A stretch of 41,018 bases of DNA, taken from positions 1 to 41,018 of the forward strand of contig JBASCW010000157.1 of assembly GCA_049651845.1 (NCBI GenBank), given 5' to 3'. Position 1 is the first letter of the stretch, and every line of letters starts with the position of its first letter. This stretch comes from RBG-16-66-20 sp049651845. Its GTDB lineage: Bacteria; Pseudomonadota; Gammaproteobacteria; Burkholderiales; SG8-39. Below are positions 7,524-14,887 of the stretch, in pieces. Under the pieces are notes generated by a model. It did no database searches and was not told the DNA's origin. It saw only the letters and a program-made list of their open reading frames with translations. The translations under genes were made by a program, and so were the position numbers.

Positions 7524-8470
7524 GTCTGCATGCGGATCGGCGCGCCGACCGCCTTCCAGCCCGAGTGGCCGACGTTCATGTACTTCGCGTCGAAACCGGC
7601 CTCGCGCAGCGCGATCGCGGTGCGGCAGCCGACGTGAAAGCCGTAGGCGCAGTACACGACGACCGGCTTTTCCTTCGAGAGCTCGCTCATCCACTCGCCG
7701 ACGCGCTCCGGGTCGCGCCAGGTCACGCCCTCGGCGATGTCCTGCTGGCGCGAGACGAAGTGCTTGGGCCGCGTGTCGACGAGTTGCACCTTGCCCTGCG
7801 CGAGCATCTCGCGCACCTCCTCGACGCCGACGCCCGGCAGGTCGCCGAACTCCGGCTGCACCAGCGGCCGCGGCGGCCGCACGCTGGTCGCGTCCTCGAA
7901 GCGGCCCTCGACCGCCAGCCAGTCGACGTTGCGCAGGAACGTATCCACGTAGGCCCGGGCGTTGGCGCCGAAGTCGATGTGGTAGGCGTGCTCGTACATG
8001 TCGAGCGCGAGGATCGGCACGCCGCCCGCCACGGCCTGGCCGTGCTCGGTGGCGTACTGGTTCATGAGCCTGCCGTCGCGCGGATTCCAGACCAGCAACA
8101 CCCAGCCCGAGCCGCCGCCGAGCGCGTAGCCCATGGCGGAAAACTGCGTGCGCCACTTCTGCACCGAGCCGAAATCGCGCGCGAGCGCCTCGGACATGGC
8201 CGGCGTGACCTTGCCCTCGCCGCCCATGCTGGCGAAGTAGAGCTCGTGCAGCAGCGTGGAATTCAGCGCGGTCAGCTCGTCGCGCTTGAGCCCGCCGATC
8301 ACGTGGCCCGGCGTGGCGGCGAAATCGAGCGACTCGAGCTGCTCGGTGATCGCGTTCAGGCGCCGCAGCGCCCCGCCGTAGTTGTTCTCGTAATGGCTCT
8401 CGATGAGCTTGAGCGACAGCCCGCTCAACGTCCAGGGACGGCAATAGATCTGCTTGAGTTGGTAACGCAT
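7520..8470 (-). CDS. Fe/Mn superoxide dismutase fused to a rhodanese domain
   Basis: A 316-residue two-domain protein. Residues about 1-195 are an iron/manganese superoxide dismutase with all four metal ligands in place: His26 (SHYENNYGGAL), His75 (LLHELYFASMGG), Asp157 and His161 (ALDMYEHAYHIDF). Residues about 212-315 are a rhodanese domain: VQLVDTRPKHF, then the active-site Cys273 in VVYCAYGFHVG, and GHSGWKAVGAP at the end. No signal peptide is seen, so it should be cytoplasmic. Superoxide removal and sulfane-sulfur transfer are therefore joined in one polypeptide. The rhodanese loop is not the usual CRxGxR, so the substrate may differ from thiosulfate. The gene leads a two-gene operon with the MFS transporter. 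Confidence 0.9.
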   Translation of the reverse strand: MRYQLKQIYCRPWTLSGLSLKLIESHYENNYGGALRRLNAITEQLESLDFAATPGHVIGGLKRDELTALNSTLLHELYFASMGGEGKVTPAMSEALARDFGSVQKWRTQFSAMGYALGGGSGWVLLVWNPRDGRLMNQYATEHGQAVAGGVPILALDMYEHAYHIDFGANARAYVDTFLRNVDWLAVEGRFEDATSVRPPRPLVQPEFGDLPGVGVEEVREMLAQGKVQLVDTRPKHFVSRQQDIAEGVTWRDPERVGEWMSELSKEKPVVVYCAYGFHVGCRTAIALREAGFDAKYMNVGHSGWKAVGAPIRMQT

Positions 8471-8488
8471 GGTGCCTCCGGTCCGTAG

Positions 8489-8504
8489 TGCACGACTTCG
8501 TGCA
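8489..8504. promoter_or_regulatory. Palindrome upstream of the dismutase-rhodanese gene
   Basis: TGCACGACTTCGTGCA has perfect 7-base arms around a 2-base centre and ends 19 bp before the start codon of the dismutase-rhodanese gene. Its size and symmetry fit a dimeric repressor site or a 5' UTR hairpin. I do not recognise the binding protein. Confidence 0.4.
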
Positions 8505-8630
8505 TTGACAGGATTGGACGGGGCACCGTCTTGGAGGGAGATATCCCGGGGATCCTGTTTACCCCCGCGTAAAGATTACGCCCGGCTGGGCGCGGAATCA
8601 AGTCCACCCCGGCCGGCCCGCGGGAAAAAA

Positions 8631-8650
8631 GGGCGTGAATATTCACGCCC
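8631..8650. promoter_or_regulatory. Perfect 20-bp palindrome in the divergent intergenic region
   Basis: GGGCGTGAATATTCACGCCC is a perfect inverted repeat with no spacer, 80 bp before the plus-strand gene at 8730 and 160 bp before the minus-strand dismutase gene. A run of six A on its left would give a T-run on the minus strand, but no minus-strand gene lies close upstream that would need a terminator here, so an operator is preferred. Its core GTGAATATTCAC resembles GTGAACTTTCAC at 11776. Confidence 0.45.
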
Positions 8651-8729
8651 TGCCGCGGTCAACTTGCGGCCGGCTGGAACGTTCTAGGCCGCATCTGGCA
8701 CACTAGCGCCAGTTCTTCGAGGGGGAAAC

Positions 8730-9155
8730 ATGTTGATCCGGCTCATCTGCATCGCGCTGTTCCTTGCCGCGCCGTCCGTGTACGCGCAGGCCCTGCAACT
8801 CATCAGCGCCGACGAGGCCAAGCAGCCGGCCGCCGCGTCCAAGCCCGCCAGCCGGGCGATCACGCGCGGCCCGGGCGTGAAGCTCGCCTCGCCCGAGAGC
8901 GTCTCGGGCAACTTCGCCTTCAAGGTCGCCTTCGAGCCGCGCGGCGAGTCGAAGATCGACCCGGCCACCGTGAAGGTCGAGTACCTGAAGGGCTCGGGCG
9001 TGGACCTCACCGAGCGCCTGAAGCCGAGCGTGAAGCCGACCGGCATCGAGGTCGCCGCGGCGACCGCGCCCGCCGGCGAGCACCCGATCCGCGTCACCGT
9101 GCGCGACAGCGAGGGGCGCCTGGGCACGGCCGAGTTCAAGCTCACGGTGAAGTAG
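8730..9155 (+). CDS. Exported protein with an Ig-like/beta-sandwich region, function unknown
   Basis: A 141-residue protein. Residues 1-19 are a signal peptide (MLIRLICIALFLAAPSVYA, cleavage after A-Q-A) and the mature part should be periplasmic. After a Pro/Ala-rich linker, residues about 48-141 alternate hydrophobic and polar residues in a pattern typical of a small beta-sandwich (KVAFEPRGESKIDPATVKV, HPIRVTVRDSEGRLGTAEF). I do not recognise a named family. The ATG has a strong GAGGGGG ribosome site. It is followed after 22 bases by the zinc-ribbon membrane protein, so the two are probably one operon, convergent with the caspase-fold gene. Confidence 0.75.
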   Translation: MLIRLICIALFLAAPSVYAQALQLISADEAKQPAAASKPASRAITRGPGVKLASPESVSGNFAFKVAFEPRGESKIDPATVKVEYLKGSGVDLTERLKPSVKPTGIEVAAATAPAGEHPIRVTVRDSEGRLGTAEFKLTVK

Positions 9156-9177
9156 CGGGCCGCAGAGCCGCGCGCGC

Positions 9178-10011
9178 ATGCGCTGTCCCTACTGCGTCTC
9201 GGAGATCGCCGACGAGGCGCTCGCCTGCCCGCGCTGCGCGCGCGATCTGTATCTGTTCAAGCCGCTGCTCGCCAAGATAGAGCAGCTCGAGAAGACCGTC
9301 GCCGAGCAGGCGAAGTCCGCCGCCGCGGGTGCCGAGCAGCGCATCGCGGCGCTCGAGGAGGAGCTGGCGAAGATCAAGGCCGAGCGCGCCGAGGCGATCC
9401 CGGTGGAAGTGGCCATCCAGCCTTCGCGCGCCGCGGCGCCGAGCGACGGCTACCTAGGGGGAATCTTCCAGGCGCTGGTGCCGGTGCTCGTGCTGCTGCT
9501 CGTAGCGCACGGGGTGCTGCTCTTCATGTACGACGTAAAGCCGCTCTACCTGCGCATCGCCACGATCCTGTTGCCGATGCCCTTCGGCTTCCTGCTCGCG
9601 CGGCACTTCCCGGGGCATCTTTGGACCTCGGCCGCGGCCGGCTTCGTGACGGCGGTGCTCGCGGTGCTGGGCATGCTGACCATTGCTGCGACCATCGACA
9701 AGGTGCCGCTGCTGCCGCAGGACGCGCGCGACTGGCGCGAGACGCTGGAATACGTCGCCAGCATCGGTCTGGCGGTGTTCACGGGCCTGCTCGCAGGCGA
9801 GTTCTACGCCGCCTTCAAGCAAAGCAAGATCCAGCCGCCGAAGGTGATCGTGCTGATCGCCAAGGCGGTGACGCCGAACGAGGATGGAGAGTTCGGCATC
9901 GAGCGCGCCGCCAAGCGAATCGACAAGGTCTACAAGGCGGCGACCCCGGCCGTGACCGGCGCCGCCTCGGTCTACGCCGGCATCAAGGCCTTCCTCGGCG
10001 ACCTCGGCTAG
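9178..10011 (+). CDS. Zinc-ribbon, coiled-coil, four-helix membrane protein
   Basis: A 277-residue protein of unknown function. Residues 3-20 are a zinc ribbon of the form CPYC...CPRC. Residues about 30-75 are a charged heptad-like coiled coil (KIEQLEKTVAEQ, RIAALEEELAKIKAER). Four hydrophobic segments follow between about 95 and 210, and a cytoplasmic C-terminal tail holds AKAVTPNEDGEFGIERAAKR. A conserved-looking loop, LPQDARDWRETLEYVAS, lies between the third and fourth segments. The ribbon may sense zinc or redox state or hold a partner. Its stop codon shares the bases CTAG with the stop of the convergent caspase-fold gene, a 4-base tail-to-tail overlap with no room for a terminator. Confidence 0.8.
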   Translation: MRCPYCVSEIADEALACPRCARDLYLFKPLLAKIEQLEKTVAEQAKSAAAGAEQRIAALEEELAKIKAERAEAIPVEVAIQPSRAAAPSDGYLGGIFQALVPVLVLLLVAHGVLLFMYDVKPLYLRIATILLPMPFGFLLARHFPGHLWTSAAAGFVTAVLAVLGMLTIAATIDKVPLLPQDARDWRETLEYVASIGLAVFTGLLAGEFYAAFKQSKIQPPKVIVLIAKAVTPNEDGEFGIERAAKRIDKVYKAATPAVTGAASVYAGIKAFLGDLG

Positions 10012-11678
10012 GTCTGTTTGTATTCGACGAGCTCCATCCGCTCGTCTATGTTCGAGGGAGGCTTGCCGCCGGGGCCCTTCGGCGCGCCGTCCATGCCCGG
10101 CCCGCGCCGGCCGAGGGCGCCGGGCCCACCCGAGCCGCCGGGCGCGGACGCGCTGCGCTCGAACTTGCGGTACTGCTCGGTGACGATCGGCCGGCGCACC
10201 TTGTCTGGCGCCATCCAGCGCGTGAGCTTCAGCTCGGACTTGCCGTGCGGGAACACGGCATAGCCGTCGCCCTCGATCACGTAGCAGTCGAACGTGCCCG
10301 CCGGCACGGTGATCTTCTCGCGCTTCGTGATGCGGAACTCGAACTCGGACTCTCCGGTCCGGCCGCCCGCGCCGGTAGTGCTGTAGCGCGTCGTCCATTT
10401 CTTGCCGATCGCGTACTCGGTCGGCTGGTCCTGGCGCGGCGAGAAGCGGTTGCCGTTGGGCAGCTTGATGGTGTTGCCGAGCCTGTCGAGGATCACCGCG
10501 CCGTTGCCGATGATCACTTCGGTGTCGGTGACCGCAGTGATGCGGCCCGGGATGCGGCCGAGTTCGGCGCGCGTCGTGCGGTCGAGCGTGACGTAGCCGT
10601 AGTAGTCGCCCACCTTGAAGTCCATGTCGGCGAGGACGGTGCCCTGCGTGTACGGGTTGCCCGCCGCCTGGACGATCTGCACTTTCTTCTCGCCCTGCTT
10701 GGCGAGCGCGCGATCCAGCTGCAGCTGCGCGAGCTCGGAGAACGGTCCGCTCGGCCAGCGGCGCAGGAAGGCTTCCAGCGGTGCCGGGTCCATGGACTCC
10801 TTGATCTTCTCCCACTGCGCGAGCTCTTCCTCGAACAGCTTGTCCTTCTCGGCGTCGGAGGCCGCTTTGAGCTCCCTGGGCGGGAGGAACCAGAAGTCGT
10901 CCTCGAGTGACGTGCTCTCCCAGGGGATCTGCGCCCCGTTGGTCTTGCGCCGCACGCCCAGGCGCACGCGCTTGAACACGTCCTCGATCTTCGCCTCCGG
11001 CACCTTCATCTCGCGCAGCAGATTCTCGGTGTACAGGCCGTTCACCCCATCGCCGTCCGAGGCCACGTTGCCGGGGCTGGTCGCGTACGCAAGGATCGTC
11101 TGCGTGGGCGCATCCATCTGGCTCAAGCCCTTCTGCGGCGCCTTCTTCGCCTTGCCGAACGGGTCCTCGCGGCAGGCATCGAGGATGATCACGTTCATGG
11201 GGTTGGCCGCCTTGGTCAGGCCCTCCATCAGCCGCGCCACGTCCACGCTCTGCTTGCCCACGTCCTCCACGGTGTCGATCACCGCGTCCACCGGCAGCAT
11301 GTAGTTGCGCCAATCCAGCTGCACGCCGTGCCCGGCGAAGTAAAACAGGCCCACCGCCTTCTTCTGCTCCATGCCGTTCACGTACCCGCGGATCGCCTTC
11401 ACCAGCGCCTCGCGCCCGGTGTCGATCAGCGTGGTCACCGCGAAGCCCGAGGCCTTCAGCGCTTCGGACACCGCCTTGGCGTCGTTGGGCGCGTTCTTGA
11501 GCACCGGCGCGTCCTTGTACGCGCCGTTGCCCACCACCAGCGCCACCTTGGGCGCCTTGAGCAGCTTGAGCGCCCCCTCGCGCGCATCCTGCTGCGCCCA
11601 CACCCACGCGTAGGGCAGCGGCGCGAACAGAGAACCTGCCAAACCTGCCTTCAGGACCGTCCTTCTCTTCGATTGCAC
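10008..11678 (-). CDS. Tat-exported caspase-fold (peptidase C14) protein
   Basis: A 556-residue protein starting at a GTG with GGGGGAGA 3 bases upstream. Longer reading frames to 11756 exist but lack a ribosome site and would bury the export signal. Residues 3-30 form a twin-arginine signal (SKRRTVLKAG, then a hydrophobic stretch to AWAQ-like WVWAQQ). The caspase domain spans about 42-260 with the catalytic dyad His117 (YFAGHGVQ) and Cys169 (ILDACREDPF). Residues about 290-360 are charged and helical; about 365-530 form a beta-rich domain with a TFDCYVIEGDGYAVFP strand. The tail (about 515-545) is Gly/Pro-rich. It should act in the periplasm, probably cleaving after basic residues like other bacterial orthocaspases; substrates are unknown. 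Confidence 0.88.
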   Translation of the reverse strand: MQSKRRTVLKAGLAGSLFAPLPYAWVWAQQDAREGALKLLKAPKVALVVGNGAYKDAPVLKNAPNDAKAVSEALKASGFAVTTLIDTGREALVKAIRGYVNGMEQKKAVGLFYFAGHGVQLDWRNYMLPVDAVIDTVEDVGKQSVDVARLMEGLTKAANPMNVIILDACREDPFGKAKKAPQKGLSQMDAPTQTILAYATSPGNVASDGDGVNGLYTENLLREMKVPEAKIEDVFKRVRLGVRRKTNGAQIPWESTSLEDDFWFLPPRELKAASDAEKDKLFEEELAQWEKIKESMDPAPLEAFLRRWPSGPFSELAQLQLDRALAKQGEKKVQIVQAAGNPYTQGTVLADMDFKVGDYYGYVTLDRTTRAELGRIPGRITAVTDTEVIIGNGAVILDRLGNTIKLPNGNRFSPRQDQPTEYAIGKKWTTRYSTTGAGGRTGESEFEFRITKREKITVPAGTFDCYVIEGDGYAVFPHGKSELKLTRWMAPDKVRRPIVTEQYRKFERSASAPGGSGGPGALGRRGPGMDGAPKGPGGKPPSNIDERMELVEYKQT

Positions 11679-11775
11679 AGTTCTCCCCCTAAGAGATTTG
11701 TGATGAAACCCCATATTCCCGCTGTCCAATTCGCTTATCAGATTGTACTTTTCCAATCGTACTAAGCGGGGAGAC

Positions 11776-11787
11776 GTGAACTTTCAC
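11776..11787. promoter_or_regulatory. GTGAA-NN-TTCAC palindrome between divergent genes
   Basis: GTGAACTTTCAC lies in the 176-bp gap between the caspase-fold gene (minus) and the small membrane protein gene (plus). The same GTGAA-NN-TTCAC half-sites form the core of the longer palindrome at 8631-8650 on the other side of the module. A shared dimeric regulator is one explanation. Confidence 0.35.
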
Positions 11788-11854
11788 ACCCTGGGCGCTT
11801 GCGGAGGACTAATGTGGCGTCCGTGCGAGGCAACGGACCTAGGGGGTCATTGGG

Positions 11855-12163
11855 TTGCGCGATCGGGAACAGGAAACACGGGAAGAACTGCTCAGGTATC
11901 TGGAGCAGGTGTCGGGGCATGCCATGCGCACGCGCGAGGACGTGGACCAGTTCCTGACCTTTTACGCCGAAGTGCACCCCGAAAGGCATTTCCTTGAATC
12001 GCTCTCCGCCTATTGGCTGGTCGCCAAGCGCGTCGTCCTGGCGGCGCTGATGGCGTTCGCCGTGTTCCAGTACTTTGCGGTGGAGGCCGTCACCGAAGTC
12101 TTTGAAGTCGACCGAGTCAAGTTCCTCACCCCGCCGCCGCTTCCCCAGACCTCGAAGACTTAG
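11855..12163 (+). CDS. Small single-helix membrane protein, unknown function
   Basis: A 102-residue protein starting at TTG, chosen because AGGGGGT lies 8 bases upstream; an ATG 23 codons later is the alternative. Residues 1-45 are highly charged and helical (REQETREELLRYLEQ, TREDVDQFLTFYAEVHPE). One hydrophobic segment spans about 58-78 (LVAKRVVLAALMAFAVFQYF). A short Pro-rich tail follows. I do not recognise a family. It is divergent from the caspase-fold gene across a gap that holds a palindromic motif, and it ends 9 bases before the 3' end of tRNA-Glu, which lies on the other strand. It may belong to the caspase module, but that rests only on position. Confidence 0.6.
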   Translation: MRDREQETREELLRYLEQVSGHAMRTREDVDQFLTFYAEVHPERHFLESLSAYWLVAKRVVLAALMAFAVFQYFAVEAVTEVFEVDRVKFLTPPPLPQTSKT

Positions 12164-12172
12164 CGCGCCGAA

Positions 12173-12248
12173 TGGCGTCCCGACGGGGATTCGAACCCCG
12201 GTTACCGCCGTGAAAGGGCGATGTCCTAGGCCTCTAGACGATCGGGAC
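12173..12248 (-). tRNA. tRNA-Glu (anticodon TTC)
   Basis: The minus strand folds into a cloverleaf with a 7-bp acceptor stem (GTCCCGA/TCGGGAC), the anticodon loop reading CTTTCAC, the T arm GGTTCGAATCC, discriminator G and an encoded CCA: 76 bases. It follows tRNA-Ala on the same strand after 34 bases and probably shares its promoter. The supply of tRNA-Glu next to glutamyl-tRNA synthetase is a recurring arrangement. Confidence 0.95.
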
Positions 12249-12282
12249 TTGAGGCGATCCTGCGGTTACTGCGAAGCTCGAG

Positions 12283-12358
<76 letters not shown>

Positions 12359-12372
12359 ACGCAAGGGCGCGA

Positions 12373-12378
12373 ATTATA
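12373..12378 (-). promoter_or_regulatory. -10 element of the tRNA-Ala/tRNA-Glu unit
   Basis: A perfect TATAAT on the minus strand ends 14 bases before the mature 5' end of tRNA-Ala, in a GC-rich surrounding where it stands out. No good -35 is visible at 17 bp. A GC hairpin (CCGGCT-TTT-AGCCGG, 12401-12415) over the gltX stop codon separates gltX from this promoter. Confidence 0.6.
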
Positions 12379-12407
12379 TCACCGGCCGCAGCCCGCCCCA
12401 CCGGCTT

Positions 12408-13811
12408 TTAGCCGGCCTGCAGGTGGTTCTTGAGCCGCGCGAGCACGGTCTCGCGCCCGAGCAGTTCCAGCACCGCGTCGAGCGACGGCGTCTGCGTGCG
12501 GCCCATGATCAGCAGCCGCGCCGGCATCGCCAGCGCGGGCATTTTAAGGCCCGCGGCCTTGAGCACCTCGGCGATCGTGGCGGCGATCGATTTCCGGTCC
12601 CAGGGCGTGTGCGCGAGGTCCGCCGCCAGCATCCGCAGCGCGGGCCGCACGGTGTCGGTCAGCGCCTGCGCTACGGCATCCGCCGAGGGCGATTCGTAGA
12701 CGTAGAACATGCGCGCGTTCTCGGCCAGGTGGACCACGGTGTTCGCGCGGTCCTTGAGCAGGGCGACAACCTTGTCGATCGGCGGGCCGCAGCGCGCGTC
12801 GACGCCCATGTCCTTCAACACCAGCTCGGTCAGCCCCGAGAGGCGCACGTCGTCGGCGTTCTTCAGGTACTGCTGGTTCATCCAGAGCGCCTTCTCCGGG
12901 TCGAACTTCGCCGGCGAGCGGCTGACATGCCCGAGATCGAACCACTCCACCAGCTGCTTGCGCGTGAAGACCTCCTCGTTGCCGTGCGACCAGCCCAGGC
13001 GCGCGAGATAGTTGTCCAGCGCCTCGGGCAGGAAGCCCTCCTCCATGTACTGCATGACGCTCACCGCGCCGTGGCGCTTCGACAGCCGCTCGCCGTCGGC
13101 GCCGAGGATCATGGGCAGGTGCGCGAACGCCGGGATCTTGTCCTGCGCCACCAGCGCATTGAAGATATGCAGCTGCCGCGGCGTGTTGTTCACGTGGTCG
13201 TCGCCGCGGATCACGTGCGTGATGTCCATGTCGAGGTCGTCCACCACGACGCCGAAGTTGTAGGTCGGCACGCCGTCGGCGCGCAGGATCACCAGGTCGT
13301 CGAGCTCCTTGTTGGGAAAGCTGATCGCGCCCTTCACCAGGTCGTGCCAGCCGATCTCGCCGTCTTCCGGCGTCCTGAAGCGGACCACGGGTTTCACGCC
13401 ATCGGGCTTCTTCAATCCTTTCGAACGCTCGGGCCGCCAGCGGCCGTCGTAGCGCGGCTTCTCGTTGTTCTGCCTTTGCCGGGTCCGCAATTCCTCAAGC
13501 TCTTCCTTCGTCGCCCAGCACGGATACGCGTGGCCCGCAGCGATCAGCCGGTCCGCGACCTCCTTGTAGCGCGCGAGGCGCTTCATCTGGAAGTACGGCC
13601 CCTCGTCCCAGTCCAGGCCGAGCCACTTCATGCCCTCGAGGATCGCGTTCACCGAGCGCTCGGTGGAGCGCTCCAGGTCGGTGTCCTCGATGCGCAGGAT
13701 GAACTTGCCGCCGTGCCGCCGCGCGTAGGCCCAGGAGAACAGCGCCGTGCGCGCGCCGCCGATGTGCAGGAAGCCGGTCGGGGAAGGCGCGAAGCGGGTG
13801 CGTACATTCAT
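12408..13811 (-). CDS. gltX: Glutamyl-tRNA synthetase
   Basis: A 467-residue class I aminoacyl-tRNA synthetase of normal bacterial length. The HIGH-type motif is PTGFLHIGGARTALF (about 11-25) and the KMSKS-type motif is GERLSKRHGA (about 237-246). The C-terminal anticodon-binding region covers roughly 325-467. It charges tRNA-Glu, whose gene lies just downstream. The ATG overlaps the stop of the persulfide dioxygenase gene by one base (TGATG), so a housekeeping enzyme appears translationally tied to a sulfur-detoxification gene. It may also have its own promoter inside that gene. Whether it is a discriminating or non-discriminating enzyme cannot be judged here. Confidence 0.97.
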   Translation of the reverse strand: MNVRTRFAPSPTGFLHIGGARTALFSWAYARRHGGKFILRIEDTDLERSTERSVNAILEGMKWLGLDWDEGPYFQMKRLARYKEVADRLIAAGHAYPCWATKEELEELRTRQRQNNEKPRYDGRWRPERSKGLKKPDGVKPVVRFRTPEDGEIGWHDLVKGAISFPNKELDDLVILRADGVPTYNFGVVVDDLDMDITHVIRGDDHVNNTPRQLHIFNALVAQDKIPAFAHLPMILGADGERLSKRHGAVSVMQYMEEGFLPEALDNYLARLGWSHGNEEVFTRKQLVEWFDLGHVSRSPAKFDPEKALWMNQQYLKNADDVRLSGLTELVLKDMGVDARCGPPIDKVVALLKDRANTVVHLAENARMFYVYESPSADAVAQALTDTVRPALRMLAADLAHTPWDRKSIAATIAEVLKAAGLKMPALAMPARLLIMGRTQTPSLDAVLELLGRETVLARLKNHLQAG

Positions 13812-14884
13812 CAGTCCATCCCGCCCACGACCGGCAAATGCTGGGCGCGCCAGCGCAGCATTCCGCCGGCGAGGTTCGCGACTCGCGCCAGGCCGGCGTT
13901 CTTCAGCATCACGGTGGCCTGCGCCGAGCGCGCGCCGGAGCGGCAGACAACCACCACTGGCGCGTGTTCGTCTATTTCGGCAAATCTTTGCATCAAACTG
14001 CCAAGCGGAACCAGTTTTGCCCCGGCGATGTGGCCGAGCGAGCCCGTGAATTCCGCCGGCTCGCGCACATCCAGCACCTGCACGACGCCGGGGTTTTCCG
14101 CCACCCAGTCCGGCTGCAGTTCCCAGACGCCGGCGAAGGTCATGGCGAGCGGCGCCCAGTCGGTGTCGGCAGCGTCAGTCATCTCATCCTTGTCGGGGCG
14201 TCCGCAGCGCAGGTTGGCCGGCACCGCCACGTCCATCAGTTTCGGGTGCGCGAGCCCGAGGTTGGACATGTAGCCGGTGAAATCCGCCTCGCCGATCGCC
14301 AGCGCGAGGCGCGGATTGTGCCGCTTCTCCTCGCCGACGCTGGAGGCGGTGACACCGCGGTAGTCGTGCCCCGGGTAGACCAGGCAGTCGTCGGGCAGCG
14401 AGAAGATGCGCTCGCGCACCGAGCGGTAGAGCAGCGCTGCGCTGCCCTGCTGGAAATCGGTGCGCCCGCAGCCGCGGATCAGCAGCGCGTCGCCGGTGAA
14501 TGCCTTGGACCGGTCGTCCAGCACGAAGCTCATGCAGCCGCCGGTGTGCCCCGGCGTGGCGCGCGCTTCCAGCGTGCGCATGCCGAAGGCGATGACGTCG
14601 CCGTCGGCCAGCACGCGGTCGGCGCCCTCGGCGCCGCTCGCCCTGGACAGCGCGATGTTCGAGCTCAAGCGCCGCTTGAGCAGCGTCGCGCCGGTGACGT
14701 GGTCGGCGTGCACGTGCGTCTCGAGCGTGAACAGCAGCTTCAGGTCCAGCTCGCGGATCAGCGCCGCGTCGCGCCGCGCGTGCTCGAATACCGGATCGAT
14801 CAGCACCGCGTCGCGCGTCAGGGAATCCGCGAGCAGGTAGGAGTAGGTGAAGGACTGCGGATCGAACAGCTGGCGGAAAATCAT
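13811..14884 (-). CDS. Persulfide dioxygenase-rhodanese fusion (ETHE1/CstB-like)
   Basis: A 357-residue two-domain enzyme. Residues about 1-235 are a metallo-beta-lactamase fold of the ETHE1 persulfide dioxygenase type: THVHADHVTG, GHTGGCMSF, TGDALLIRGCGRTDFQQG and YPGHDYRG give the mononuclear iron ligands and the ETHE1-specific RGCGRTDFQ segment. Residues about 255-355 are a rhodanese domain with the active-site loop VCRSGARSAQA. Natural fusions of this kind (for example PRF in Burkholderia) oxidise glutathione persulfide to sulfite and transfer sulfane sulfur to sulfite or thiol. It is cytoplasmic. It follows the Crp/Fnr regulator gene after 3 bases and overlaps gltX by one base. Confidence 0.92.
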   Translation of the reverse strand: MIFRQLFDPQSFTYSYLLADSLTRDAVLIDPVFEHARRDAALIRELDLKLLFTLETHVHADHVTGATLLKRRLSSNIALSRASGAEGADRVLADGDVIAFGMRTLEARATPGHTGGCMSFVLDDRSKAFTGDALLIRGCGRTDFQQGSAALLYRSVRERIFSLPDDCLVYPGHDYRGVTASSVGEEKRHNPRLALAIGEADFTGYMSNLGLAHPKLMDVAVPANLRCGRPDKDEMTDAADTDWAPLAMTFAGVWELQPDWVAENPGVVQVLDVREPAEFTGSLGHIAGAKLVPLGSLMQRFAEIDEHAPVVVVCRSGARSAQATVMLKNAGLARVANLAGGMLRWRAQHLPVVGGMD

Positions 14885-14887
14885 GCT

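Noticed and set aside
8624..8650. Rho-independent terminator on the minus strand (hairpin plus T6)
   Set aside because: No minus-strand gene is close upstream that could end here. The perfect symmetry and the related motif at 11776 fit an operator better, although this is not settled.
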